Assembly (NCBI RefSeq): GCF_002946835.1
Contig: NZ_CP026652.1
Span: 3,472,001-3,536,000 of the forward strand
Length of the DNA stretch: 64,000 nucleotides
DNA from: Streptomyces dengpaensis
Lineage (GTDB): Bacteria > Actinomycetota > Actinomycetes > Streptomycetales > Streptomycetaceae
Direction of reading: 5' to 3'
The translations under genes were made by a program, and so were the position numbers. The notes below the pieces were generated by a model, which saw nothing but the letters and a program-made list of their open reading frames with translations, was not told the DNA's origin and searched no databases. Shown one piece after another: positions 53,545 to 61,534 of this stretch; the first letter of the stretch is position 1; the number at the start of each line of letters is the position of its first letter.

Positions 53545-54939
53545 TCAGCCGCACTCCTCCGTGCGCGCCAGCAGGAGTTCGCGCTCCCGTTCGTTGCGGG
53601 CCAGGGACGCCGCGCGCTCGAATTCCGCGCGTGCCTCCGCCGTACGCCCGAGGCGTGCGAGCAGGTCGCCGCGGACGCTGGGGAGCAAGTGGTAGTCGCG
53701 GAGGGCGGGTTCACTGGCGAGGGTGTCGACGATCTCCAGGGCGGGGGCCGGGCCGTCCGCCATCGAGACGGCGACCGCGCGGTTCAGTTCGACGACGGGG
53801 GATGGGGAGCGGACCGCCAGCAGGCCGTAGAGGGTGGCGATCTGGTGCCAGTCCGTGTCCTCGTGCGCGTACGCCTGCGCGTGGCAGGCGGCGATGGCGG
53901 CCTGGAGGGCGTACGGGCCGGGGCCTCCCGTCGCGGTCGCGTTGGCTCGGGCGAGTGCGGTGAAGCCTCGGCGGATCAGGAGGCGGTTCCAGCGGCCGCG
54001 GTTCTGGTCCTTGAGGAGGATCGGTTCGCCGGACGGGCCGGTGCGGGCCGCCGTGCGGGATGCCTGGAGCTCCAGCAAGGCCGCCAGAGCGTGCACTTCC
54101 GGCTCCTTCGGCATCAACTCGGCCAGCACACGGGCCAGTCGGAGCGCGTCCTCGCACAGGGCGGGGCGCAGCAGGGTGTCGCCGGCCGTGGCCGCGTACC
54201 CCTCGTTGAAGATCAGGTAGATGACCTCGAGCACGGACCCGAGCCGGGCCTCGCGCTCCGGGCCGTACGGGACCTCGAAGGCGACCCCCTTCGTCGCCAG
54301 CGTCCGTTTGGCGCGCACGATGCGCTGGGCGATCGTCGCCTCGGGAGCGAGGAAGGCGCGGGCGATCTCGGCGGTGGTCAGACCGCCCAGCAGGCGCAGG
54401 GTGAGGGCGATGCGGGCCTCGGCGGACAGCACGGGGTGGCAGGCCGTGAAGACCAGGCGGAGGAGGTCGTCGTCGATGCCGTCCGGGTCGGAGGGTTCGT
54501 CCAGGCGGTGCGGGGCGCTCAGGGAGAGGTCCCGGCCGACCTCCTCCAGCTTGCGCATGTAGCGTTCCCGGCGGCGTACGAGGTCGATCGCGCGGTGCTT
54601 GGCCGTGGCCATGAGCCAGGCGCCCGGGTTGTCCGGGACGCCGTCCCGCGGCCACTGCTCAAGCGCCGCGACCAGGGCGTCCTGGGCGAGCTCCTCGGCT
54701 ATACCGACGTCCCGGACGATCCGGGCGACGCCGGCGATGATGCGGGGCGACTCGATGCGGAAGATCGTCTCGACGGTTTCGCTGGTACGGGGTGAGACGG
54801 CTTCCGGGGGCCTGGGTGCGGTGGCTTCCTGGGGATCGGGTGCGGTGGCTTCACTGGTACCGGGTGTGCGGGCTTCATCGGTACCGGGTGCGGCGACCGC
54901 ATCGGTACCGTGTGTGCCGGCGGTGGGCTGCTGTTCCAC
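53545..54939 (-). CDS. ECF42-type RNA polymerase sigma factor
   Basis: 464 aa. Region 2 (AGVARIVRDVGIAEELAQDA and PGAWLMATAKHRAIDLVRRR) and region 4 (IALTLRLLGGLTTAEIARAF, APEATIAQRIVRAKRTL) are followed by the long helical tail unique to ECF42 (VLEVIYLIFNEGYAATAGD ... NRAVAVSMADGPAPALEIVD, DYHLLPSVRGDLLARLGR). The tail is thought to replace an anti-sigma factor. A Thr/Glu/Pro-rich N-terminal extension of about 55 residues is unusual and repetitive (PGTDEA, PGTSEA). It lies 45 bases after a DGPF gene, the classic ECF42 partner. Confidence 0.93.
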   Translation of the reverse strand: MEQQPTAGTHGTDAVAAPGTDEARTPGTSEATAPDPQEATAPRPPEAVSPRTSETVETIFRIESPRIIAGVARIVRDVGIAEELAQDALVAALEQWPRDGVPDNPGAWLMATAKHRAIDLVRRRERYMRKLEEVGRDLSLSAPHRLDEPSDPDGIDDDLLRLVFTACHPVLSAEARIALTLRLLGGLTTAEIARAFLAPEATIAQRIVRAKRTLATKGVAFEVPYGPEREARLGSVLEVIYLIFNEGYAATAGDTLLRPALCEDALRLARVLAELMPKEPEVHALAALLELQASRTAARTGPSGEPILLKDQNRGRWNRLLIRRGFTALARANATATGGPGPYALQAAIAACHAQAYAHEDTDWHQIATLYGLLAVRSPSPVVELNRAVAVSMADGPAPALEIVDTLASEPALRDYHLLPSVRGDLLARLGRTAEARAEFERAASLARNERERELLLARTEECG

Positions 54940-54984
54940 AGCCCACCATCAGACACCCGCGGGGCGTTCGGGCCAAGTCCTGGC

Positions 54985-55341
54985 TCAGCCCTCCGCGATC
55001 TCCCGCACCTCACAGGTCACGTTCCAGTGCTCCTCGTGCACCTGCAGGAACCGCTTGGTCCACTCCAGGGCCTCGGCCATGTCCTTGCACTGCATGAGCG
55101 CGTAGCCGCCGACGACCTCCTTGGACTCGGTGAAGGGCCCGTCGGTGACGGACAGCTGCCCGCCTTCCCAGTGCACCCGCTTCCCCTGGGCGGACGGAGT
55201 CAGCCCGGCGGTGTCGAGCATGACCCCGGCCTTGGTGATCTCTTCGAGCAGCTCTCCCATCCGCTGCATCAGCTCGGGGCTGGGGCCCTCGGCGGGCGCG
55301 GTGCTCTCGTCGATCTGGACGAGCGACAGATAGCGCGGCAT
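54985..55341 (-). CDS. YCII-related DGPF-domain protein
   Basis: 118 aa from the ATG at 55341 (GAGGAG upstream). The motif LSVTDGPFTESKEVVGGYAL defines the DGPF family. DGPF proteins are regularly encoded next to ECF42 sigma factors, whose regulon includes them; their activity is unknown. Forms an operon with the sigma gene. Confidence 0.92.
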   Translation of the reverse strand: MPRYLSLVQIDESTAPAEGPSPELMQRMGELLEEITKAGVMLDTAGLTPSAQGKRVHWEGGQLSVTDGPFTESKEVVGGYALMQCKDMAEALEWTKRFLQVHEEHWNVTCEVREIAEG

Positions 55342-55532
55342 GGTGACTCCTCGTGTCTCTTGCCTCTGCGGAGGCCGGGCTTCTCCTGACCTCTCACCCG
55401 TGCGTCGAACGGGAGACGCCGGGATCGACACGCGCGCCGGATTTCTTCGAGAATTTTTCCGGCACGGGAATTTCCGCCGGTCAGTAACGGTCGGCGGTGG
55501 TGCGGGCCGGGGCCCGGACGCCCCTGCCCGTC

Positions 55533-57095
55533 TCACTTCACCCGCACCTCGCATCGCATCCGCCGCTCCCGCCCCACGACCCGCTCGGGCCCGGTCAGCG
55601 TCACCGGCACCGCATACCGCACGTCGTCGTCGGCGCTGGACATCGCCAACCGCAGTTCCAGCTCCCCCGGTTCGACGATCCGGTCGCCGTCGGGTCCGGT
55701 GTACGCGGCCAGGTCGGCCGGAACCGTGAAGTGGACCTCCGCCGACGCGCCCGCCTCCAGCGGCACGCGTGCGTAGCCGATCAGGCGGACCACCGGGCGG
55801 GCCACCTTGCCCACGGGATCGTGGAGATAGAGCTGGACGACCTCCGTACCGGACCGCTCCCCTGTGTTGCGGACGGTCAGCCGCAGGGTCGTCTCGCCGT
55901 CCGTCGGGAACGCGCTGTCGTCGACCGACGGCCGCTGCCAGGCGTACGACGTGTAGGACCGCCCGTGTCCGAACGGGAACAGCGGCGTGGGGTCGAGAGT
56001 GCTCGCCTCACCGCGCCGTCCGAGCGGCGGGGCGAGATACGTCCACGGCTGCCCTGCGGAGTCGCGCGGCACGCTCACCGGGAGCCGTCCCGACGGGTTC
56101 ACCCGCCCCGACAGGACCCCGGCCACCGCGGGCCCGCCTTCCTCGCCCGCGAAGAACGCCTGCACCACCGCCCCGCACCGGTCCGCCCAGCGCCCGAGCG
56201 CGTACGGGCGGCCGGAGAGCAGCACCAGCACGACCGGTGTCCCAGCGGCCAGCGCCGTGTCCACCACCTCGCCCTGTCCGCCGGGCAGTTCGAGATCGGC
56301 CGCGTCACAGCCCTCGCCCGACGTACCGCGCCCGAACAGCCCCGAACGGTCTCCGACCACGACCACGCACACGTCGGCCGCCATCGGATCGGCCGTGAAC
56401 TCCGCGTCCGGCAACTCCGCGCGCAGCGCTTCGAGCAGCGTCGGCACGGTGACCCCCGTCTCGACCTCGGGGTAGTCCAGCAGGACATGGCGCGGGAAGC
56501 TGTAGCACCCGAGCATCCCCGCCGGATCGTCGGCGAGCGGCCCGAGCACGGCGATCCGCCGCACCCCGGACGCAAACGGCAACGCACCGTCGTTTGCCAG
56601 CAGGACCACGGACTCCTCGGCCAACTGCCGTGCCAGCGCGCGCATGTGGGGTGGGTCGAGATCGACGGGGGCGGGGGCGGTGGTGGCGGGCGCGGCCGCC
56701 GAAGCGGTGGACGCGGCGACGAGGGCAGCCGACCCGACAGCCGGATCAGCGACCACCGTGCCCACACCAGAGGCGTGCGCGACCTCCTCAACCCCCCGGA
56801 TGATCTCCACGGCCCAGGGACTGTCGAGGTCGTTGAAGACGAGGTCGATGAGGGCGGCCCGGCCACCCGGCGCGGCGGGCCTGCGCTGGTAGCCGTGGTG
56901 CCGCAACAGGTCCTCGACCCGAGCCCGGGTCTCCGGCGACACATCGGAGCGGCCGTTGACGACACGCGACACGGTGGGCACCGAAACCCCGGCCTGCCGG
57001 GCGATCTCGGTGATCGTCACCTTGTTCTTGAAGCTCTCCCGGGCTACTGCGCCCACCTCCGTCGACGTATCCAAGACGCCCCTACGGTTCCACAC
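55533..57095 (-). CDS. chimera: LacI DNA-binding domain fused to the C-terminal half of a GH3 glycosidase
   Basis: 520 aa. Residues 26-50 are a LacI helix-turn-helix (VTITEIARQAGVSVPTVSRV), then the hinge and the start of the LacI ligand domain (ALIDLVFNDLDSPWAVEIIR, about 80-115). An Ala/Thr linker (116-143) leads directly into a GH3 C-terminal domain (about 144-365; ESVVLLANDGALPF, GRGTSGEGCDAADLELPGGQ, VVLVLLSGRPYALG, PSGRLPV, LFPFGHGRSYTSY) and a fibronectin-III-like domain. The GH3 N-terminal barrel with the nucleophile Asp and most of the LacI ligand domain are missing. GTG 57095 or TTG 57074 could be the start. Probably made by a deletion between neighbouring genes. Confidence 0.85.
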   Translation of the reverse strand: MWNRRGVLDTSTEVGAVARESFKNKVTITEIARQAGVSVPTVSRVVNGRSDVSPETRARVEDLLRHHGYQRRPAAPGGRAALIDLVFNDLDSPWAVEIIRGVEEVAHASGVGTVVADPAVGSAALVAASTASAAAPATTAPAPVDLDPPHMRALARQLAEESVVLLANDGALPFASGVRRIAVLGPLADDPAGMLGCYSFPRHVLLDYPEVETGVTVPTLLEALRAELPDAEFTADPMAADVCVVVVGDRSGLFGRGTSGEGCDAADLELPGGQGEVVDTALAAGTPVVLVLLSGRPYALGRWADRCGAVVQAFFAGEEGGPAVAGVLSGRVNPSGRLPVSVPRDSAGQPWTYLAPPLGRRGEASTLDPTPLFPFGHGRSYTSYAWQRPSVDDSAFPTDGETTLRLTVRNTGERSGTEVVQLYLHDPVGKVARPVVRLIGYARVPLEAGASAEVHFTVPADLAAYTGPDGDRIVEPGELELRLAMSSADDDVRYAVPVTLTGPERVVGRERRMRCEVRVK

Positions 57096-57181
57096 ACACC
57101 CGCGAAAAATTGCACGAGTCTTCCGGAAAATGGGAGCGGGATCGGAATCGGATCGGGATCGGAAATGGGAAACCGCAGCCG

Positions 57182-57433
57182 TCAGGCCACCGACTCGAAC
57201 CGCCAGCGATGCACGGCCCGAGTCACCAACTCTCCATCAGGCTCAGGAAGTTCGGGCAGCTCGGCGTCGTACGCCGCATCCCACCACGTGATGACGAGAA
57301 CCCGGTCCTGGGGAGCCCGAAGGATCTCTCTCCGCAAGGGCGTCCCGGGCAGCTCCTGCGACCGCACCCAGTCGAGCAGCTCGTCACCACGCCCGGCGAC
57401 GGCCCGCGCCTCCCACATCAGCGCGACGGTCAC
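57182..57433 (-). CDS. small conserved-looking protein after tsaD
   Basis: 83 aa. The ATG overlaps the tsaD stop by 4 bases (ATGA), indicating translational coupling. Sequence [20 protein letters not shown] ... [20 protein letters not shown] suggests a ferredoxin-like alpha-beta (antibiotic-biosynthesis-monooxygenase-like) fold. That fold call is inference; no active site is visible. Confidence 0.75.
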   Translation of the reverse strand: MTVALMWEARAVAGRGDELLDWVRSQELPGTPLRREILRAPQDRVLVITWWDAAYDAELPELPEPDGELVTRAVHRWRFESVA

Positions 57434-58578
57434 GAGTACAGGTTCTCCTTGCTGACCTCGTGCACATGATCGTGCGAGTGCACATGGCCATGGTCATGGT
57501 CATGGTCATGGTCATGGTCATGAGAGTTCCCGGGCACATGCGGGTCGGTCACCGGCAGCGAGGAGTCCGCCGACAGATCCCAGTCGGAGGCGGCCCGGTT
57601 CCGGGCGACCATCTCAGCCCCGAGCGCGGCCACCATCGCCCCGTTGTCCGTGCACAGCTTCGGCCGCGGCACCCGCAGCCGGATCCCGGCGGCCTCGCAG
57701 CGGTCCTGGGCGAGCGCGCGCAGCCGGGAGTTGGCGGCCACGCCGCCGCCGATCATGAGGTGGTCGACGCCCTGGTCGCGGCAGGCCCGTACGGCCTTCC
57801 TGGTCAGCACGTCCACCACCGCCTCCTGGAAGGAGGCCGCGACGTCCCGCACCGGCACCTCCTCCCCCGCGGCCCGCTTGGCCTCGATCCAGCGGGCCAC
57901 GGCGGTCTTCAGGCCGGAGAAGGAGAAGTCGTACGCCGGGTCGCGCGGCCCGGTGAGCCCGCGCGGGAAGGCGATCGCGGTGGGGTCTCCCTCGCGCGCG
58001 TACCGGTCGATGACCGGACCGCCCGGGAAGCCGAGGTTCAGTACGCGCGCGATCTTGTCGAAGGCCTCGCCGGCGGCGTCGTCGATGGTCGCGCCCATGG
58101 GCCGTACGTCGGACGTGATGTCGGTCGAGAGCAGCAGGGACGAGTGGCCGCCGGACACCAGAAGCGCCATCGTCGGCTCCGGCAGGGCGCCGTGCTCCAG
58201 CTGGTCCACGCAGATGTGGGACGCGAGGTGGTTGACGCCGTACAGCGGCTTGCCCAGCGCGTACGCGTACGCCTTCGCCGCCGAGACCCCGACGAGCAGC
58301 GCGCCGGCGAGTCCGGGCCCGGCGGTGACGGCGATCCCGTCGAGATCGCGGGCGCTCACACCCGCCTCCTTCAGCGCCCGGTCGATGGTCGGCACCATCG
58401 CCTCCAGGTGGGCGCGCGAGGCCACCTCCGGCACGACCCCGCCGAAGCGCGCGTGCTCGTCGACGCTGGACGCGACCGCGTCCGCGAGGAGCGTGGTGCC
58501 ACGGACGATCCCGACGCCGGTCTCGTCGCAGGAGGTCTCGATGCCGAGTACGAGAGGCTCGTCGCGTGAGTCAGCCAT
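57430..58578 (-). CDS. tsaD: tRNA N6-adenosine threonylcarbamoyltransferase TsaD
   Basis: 382 aa. It transfers threonylcarbamoyl from TC-AMP to A37 of ANN-decoding tRNAs with TsaB and TsaE. The ASKHA fold is evident: [18 protein letters not shown], the metal-binding HLASH pair ([13 protein letters not shown]), [11 protein letters not shown] and the [10 protein letters not shown] segment. The last 35 residues are an Asp/His tail ([20 protein letters not shown]) not found in most TsaD and encoded by a GTCATG microsatellite. The start overlaps the rimI stop by 8 bases. Confidence 0.96.
   Translation of the reverse strand: MADSRDEPLVLGIETSCDETGVGIVRGTTLLADAVASSVDEHARFGGVVPEVASRAHLEAMVPTIDRALKEAGVSARDLDGIAVTAGPGLAGALLVGVSAAKAYAYALGKPLYGVNHLASHICVDQLEHGALPEPTMALLVSGGHSSLLLSTDITSDVRPMGATIDDAAGEAFDKIARVLNLGFPGGPVIDRYAREGDPTAIAFPRGLTGPRDPAYDFSFSGLKTAVARWIEAKRAAGEEVPVRDVAASFQEAVVDVLTRKAVRACRDQGVDHLMIGGGVAANSRLRALAQDRCEAAGIRLRVPRPKLCTDNGAMVAALGAEMVARNRAASDWDLSADSSLPVTDPHVPGNSHDHDHDHDHDHGHVHSHDHVHEVSKENLYS
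57483..57523 (-). repeat. GTCATG hexanucleotide microsatellite in tsaD
   Basis: About six copies of CATGGT/ATGGTC in tandem (57483-57523), encoding the HD repeats of the TsaD tail. An in-frame hexamer is free to expand or contract without frameshift. Confidence 0.88.
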
Positions 58579-59143
58579 TGCTTTCGGTTCCTAGTGCTGA
58601 AGGTGCTGAAGGTTCTGCAGGTTCTGCAGGTACTGCAGGTACTGCAGGTACTGATGTCGCCGGATCGTGGAGGCGCATGACCAGGGCGTCGACATTCCCC
58701 GGCTGGTAGTAGCCGCGTCTGAAGCCGATGGCCTCGAAGCCGAAGCGCTCGTACAGCTTCTGCGCGCGGACGTTGTCCACGCGGCATTCGAGCATCACCT
58801 CGGCGCACTCGAACGCGGTCGCGGCCCGCAGCAGCTCGGTGAGCAGCCGGGCACCGAGCCCGGTGCCCCACTGGTCACGGCGTACGGCGATGGTCTGTAC
58901 GTCGCCGACCGCGGCGAAGCCGCTATCAGACGCAGTGCCGGAGGCGGCGAGCCCCGCGTACCCGACGAGCCGCTCATCCTCGACGGCCACGAGATACCGC
59001 CGCGTCGCCTCCGGGCCCCGCGAGTGGGCCAGCTCGGACCAGAACATGCCCCGTGACCAGGCGTCCTCGGGGAAGAGGTCCTTTTCCAGTTGCAGTACGG
59101 GATCGATGTCCCACCAGCGCATTTCGCGCAGCTCGGATGTCAC
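58571..59143 (-). CDS. rimI: ribosomal-protein-alanine N-acetyltransferase RimI
   Basis: 190 aa from the GTG at 59143, overlapping the tsaB stop by 4 bases (GTGA). The GNAT fold has [20 protein letters not shown] at the N-terminus and [20 protein letters not shown] (acetyl-CoA loop; R-x-x-x-G-x-G). It acetylates the N-terminal Ala of ribosomal protein S18. The C-terminus has extra Pro/Ala repeats ([20 protein letters not shown]) coming from 9-base tandem units. Between tsaB and tsaD, as is common in actinobacteria. Confidence 0.93.
   Translation of the reverse strand: MTSELREMRWWDIDPVLQLEKDLFPEDAWSRGMFWSELAHSRGPEATRRYLVAVEDERLVGYAGLAASGTASDSGFAAVGDVQTIAVRRDQWGTGLGARLLTELLRAATAFECAEVMLECRVDNVRAQKLYERFGFEAIGFRRGYYQPGNVDALVMRLHDPATSVPAVPAVPAEPAEPSAPSALGTESNG
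58596..58649 (-). repeat. 9-base tandem repeats at the rimI 3' end
   Basis: Six units with consensus (G/T/A)CTG(A/C)AGGT (GCTGAAGGT twice, TCTGCAGGT twice, ACTGCAGGT twice), read in frame as Pro/Ala/Glu triplets. Confidence 0.88.
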
Positions 59144-59787
59144 TTCGGGGTGACCACCTTGTAGTTCTTCGGTACCTGGGCGTCCGGGCGGCGCAGGTAG
59201 AGCGGCCGGGGGGCCTCCAGCTCCTCGCCCGCGGCGAGCTTCTCCGCGGCAAGGGAGGCCAGCGCGGCCGCCGAGACGTGCTCGGGCGCGCGGGCGTCCG
59301 GGAAGGTGTCGGGGTAGAGCAGGGCGCCCGCGCCGACGGCGGGCAGGCCGTCGAGGTCCAGGTCGCCGGGCCGGTCGACGGCGGGCTCCGACAGGCGCGT
59401 GCGGCGGTCGGCGTACCGCGCCCAGTAGACCTCCTTGCGCCGCGCGTCTGTCGCCACGACGAAGGGACCCTCGATGTCGCTCGCGTACGCGAGCCCGTCG
59501 AGGGTGCACAGGCCGTGCACGGGCACGCCGAGCGCGAGCCCGAAGGTGTCGGCGGTCATGAGGCCGACGCGCAGCCCCGTGTACGGGCCGGGGCCGACGC
59601 CCACGACGATGCCGGTGACGGCGTCGAGCCGCCGGCCTGCCTCGGCGAGCACCCGGTCGACGGCCGGCAGCAGCAGTTCCCCGTGGCGGCGGGCGTCCAC
59701 CTGGCTCGACGAGGCGATGACGGACGTGCCGTCGTGCAGGGCGACGGTCACAGCGGGGGTGGCGGTATCCAGAGCGAGCAAGAGCAC
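59140..59787 (-). CDS. tsaB: tRNA threonylcarbamoyladenosine biosynthesis protein TsaB
   Basis: 215 aa. A TsaD homologue without metal sites that dimerises with TsaD to activate t6A formation: LALDTATPAVTVALHDG, GVGPGPYTGLRVGLMTADT, VATDARRKEVYWARYAD. The GTG at 59787 is the start. Operon order tsaB-rimI-tsaD with GTGA and 8-base overlaps throughout. Confidence 0.95.
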   Translation of the reverse strand: MLLLALDTATPAVTVALHDGTSVIASSSQVDARRHGELLLPAVDRVLAEAGRRLDAVTGIVVGVGPGPYTGLRVGLMTADTFGLALGVPVHGLCTLDGLAYASDIEGPFVVATDARRKEVYWARYADRRTRLSEPAVDRPGDLDLDGLPAVGAGALLYPDTFPDARAPEHVSAAALASLAAEKLAAGEELEAPRPLYLRRPDAQVPKNYKVVTPK

Positions 59788-59910
59788 GCAAACAGCGTAC
59801 GGCGCCCGGGCCGGACGTACGGCCGTCCGGGACTACAGCTCCCCTGCTGCTACCGTCACAGCAAAGGACGTACAAGGTGAGAACGCGGGTACGAGAGGTG
59901 GGCATACAAG

Positions 59911-60465
59911 GTGGCTAGGAGCAGCTCGGGATTCGTGGCCGGGCTCACCGTGGCGGCCGTCGCCGCAGTCGGCTTCCTCGCCTACCAGGCGTCCGCGAAT
60001 GTGCCGGACACCCTGGGCAAGCCGCGCGCGAGCGCGTCGCCCAAGACCGCCGCGCCGAAGGCCCCCCGGGACAAGAAGAACCCGGCGGCGCTGCCCGCCC
60101 AGTCCGGCACCGGTGAGCGGGTCGTCTACTCGACCGACGACGACCGCGTGTGGCTGGTCGGCGCGGACAACAAGGTCCAGCGCACCTTCAAGGTCACGCC
60201 GGGCACGATCGACCCGGCCGCCGGCACGTACGCCGTCACGACGCGTGCCAACGCGACCACCGGCTCCGACGGTGTGCAGATCGAGCACGTCGTACGGTTC
60301 GCGCTGGTCGACGACATCGGCATCGGCTTCAGCGCGGCGGTGGACGGCTCGACGGTTGCCCCGGACTCCACGCGGAAGCTCGGTGGCATCCGCGAGTCCC
60401 GCGCGGACGGCGAAGCGATGTGGAACTTCGCGACGATCGGCGTGAAGGTCGTCGTCATCCAGTAG
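59911..60465 (+). CDS. secreted or anchored protein, function unknown
   Basis: 184 aa from a GTG at 59911. An N-terminal signal or anchor (GFVAGLTVAAVAAVGFLAYQ), a Lys/Ala/Pro stalk and a beta-rich domain (ERVVYSTDDDRVWLVGADNK, TFKVTPGTIDPAAGTYAVTT, IGVKVVVIQ) are visible, without known active-site residues. The V-Y-S-x-D-x-R-V-W-L motif resembles beta-hairpin lids of L,D-transpeptidase-type proteins, but no catalytic Cys is present. It diverges from the tsaB operon. Confidence 0.82.
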   Translation: MARSSSGFVAGLTVAAVAAVGFLAYQASANVPDTLGKPRASASPKTAAPKAPRDKKNPAALPAQSGTGERVVYSTDDDRVWLVGADNKVQRTFKVTPGTIDPAAGTYAVTTRANATTGSDGVQIEHVVRFALVDDIGIGFSAAVDGSTVAPDSTRKLGGIRESRADGEAMWNFATIGVKVVVIQ

Positions 60466-60517
60466 GCGTCACGCCGCTCGGGAGCGCGCCGCCAGGCGTG
60501 CGTCGGGCCGCTTGGCG

Positions 60518-60709
60518 TCAGGCCGCCTGCGGGCGCCGTACCTCCGCGGGCTCCGTCACGGGCGGCGCGGGCTCGAGAGGCGGCGTGGACACCGCCCGGG
60601 CCGCGGCGCACGACGCCAGCAGGTCCCGCATCGACACCCTGGCCTCCGTGCGCGGCTGCGCCGGCACGTCACGTGCTGAAGCCGACTCTGACGACTCTGA
60701 AGCCGACAT
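60518..60709 (-). CDS. small protein of unknown function
   Basis: 63 aa from the ATG at 60709, with AGGAGG 5 bases upstream, which is strong evidence that it is translated. MSASESSESASARDVPAQPR then the hydrophobic MRDLLASCAAARAVSTPP segment and a Pro/Glu tail. The last motif recurs in small Streptomyces proteins I recall but whose role is unknown. A perfect 7-bp palindrome (60740-60755) lies 31 bases upstream. Confidence 0.7.
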   Translation of the reverse strand: MSASESSESASARDVPAQPRTEARVSMRDLLASCAAARAVSTPPLEPAPPVTEPAEVRRPQAA

Positions 60710-60739
60710 GGACGCCTCCTGGGGCTTCGGGGGAGCGCG

Positions 60740-60755
60740 GTTAGGTAGACCTAAC
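60740..60755. promoter_or_regulatory. perfect palindrome GTTAGGT-AG-ACCTAAC
   Basis: 7-bp inverted repeat with a 2-base centre, upstream of the 63-aa gene. It resembles iron-box arms (TTAGGT/ACCTAA) but with shorter spacing than the DmdR consensus, so it may be a different repressor's operator. Confidence 0.55.
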
Positions 60756-60859
60756 TACAGACTGATGTCCATGTGACCACGTGCGGGATGCCGAACGCAA
60801 CATCTTGCCGACGTATTGTCGGAACGTTCATGAGGAGCGGGGCGAAAACCCCCGCCCAC

Positions 60860-61010
60860 CAGGCCACGAGCACGGCCGCCCCGCGAGCGCGATCAGGCCA
60901 CGAACACAGCCGCCCCTCCGAGCACGGTCAGGCCACGAACACACCCCCTCCGAGCGCGATCAGGCCACGAACACAGCCGCCCCTCCGAGCGCCATCAGGC
61001 CGCGAGCACG
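60860..61010. repeat. 33-35-base tandem repeats derived from the tsaE 3' end
   Basis: The string CAGGCC(A/G)CGA recurs at 60860, 60894, 60929, 60961 and 60996, with intervening GCGCGATC and ACAGCCGCCCCTC blocks; the last unit is the end of the tsaE gene itself. The array has grown outward from the tsaE stop (60995). Confidence 0.85.
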
Positions 61011-61534
61011 CTCAGATCCACCGTCGCCCAGCGCGCCCCCAGCCCGGTGACCGTGACGTGCCGTACCTCGTCCGTGGTGTCGCCGACGGCCCGGTGGATG
61101 ACGACGAGCAGCCGGTCGTCGGTGAGCTCCTCGACCTTGCCCTCGCCCCACTCCACGACGATCACCGAATCGGGGAGCGAGACATCGAGGTCGAGGTCCT
61201 CCATCTCGTCGAGCCCGCCGCCGAGGCGGTACGCGTCCACGTGGACGAGCGGCGGGCCGTCGCCGAGGGACGGGTGCACGCGGGCGATGACGAAGGTCGG
61301 GGAGGTGACCGCGCCGCGCACGCCGAGCCCCTCGCCGAGTCCGCGGGTCAGCGTGGTCTTGCCCGCGCCGAGCTCCCCGTTCAGCATCACGAGGTCGCCC
61401 GCGCGCAGCAGCTTGGCGAGGTGGCGGCCCACCTCCCGCATCTGTTCGGGGGAGGTGACGGTGATCTGCGCGCTGACACCCTCCGGTGCGGGATCAGCGG
61501 GGTTGTGCGGTGCTGCTGGTGCTTCCATAGGCAC
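60995..61534 (-). CDS. tsaE: tRNA threonylcarbamoyladenosine biosynthesis ATPase TsaE
   Basis: 179 aa. The ATPase needed with TsaB/TsaD for t6A tRNA modification. P-loop GELGAGKTTLTRGLG at about residue 55; SPTFVIARVH (Ser/Thr motif) and HVDAYRLGG follow. Start GTG at 61534 or ATG at 61528. It overlaps the end of the hydrolase gene by 35-41 bases. The 3' end is the seed of the tandem repeats that follow. Confidence 0.93.
   Translation of the reverse strand: MPMEAPAAPHNPADPAPEGVSAQITVTSPEQMREVGRHLAKLLRAGDLVMLNGELGAGKTTLTRGLGEGLGVRGAVTSPTFVIARVHPSLGDGPPLVHVDAYRLGGGLDEMEDLDLDVSLPDSVIVVEWGEGKVEELTDDRLLVVIHRAVGDTTDEVRHVTVTGLGARWATVDLSVLAA

Noticed and set aside
60860..61010. CRISPR-like array near tsaE
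   Set aside because: Units are 32-35 bases with no variable spacers and derive from the tsaE end; no cas genes.
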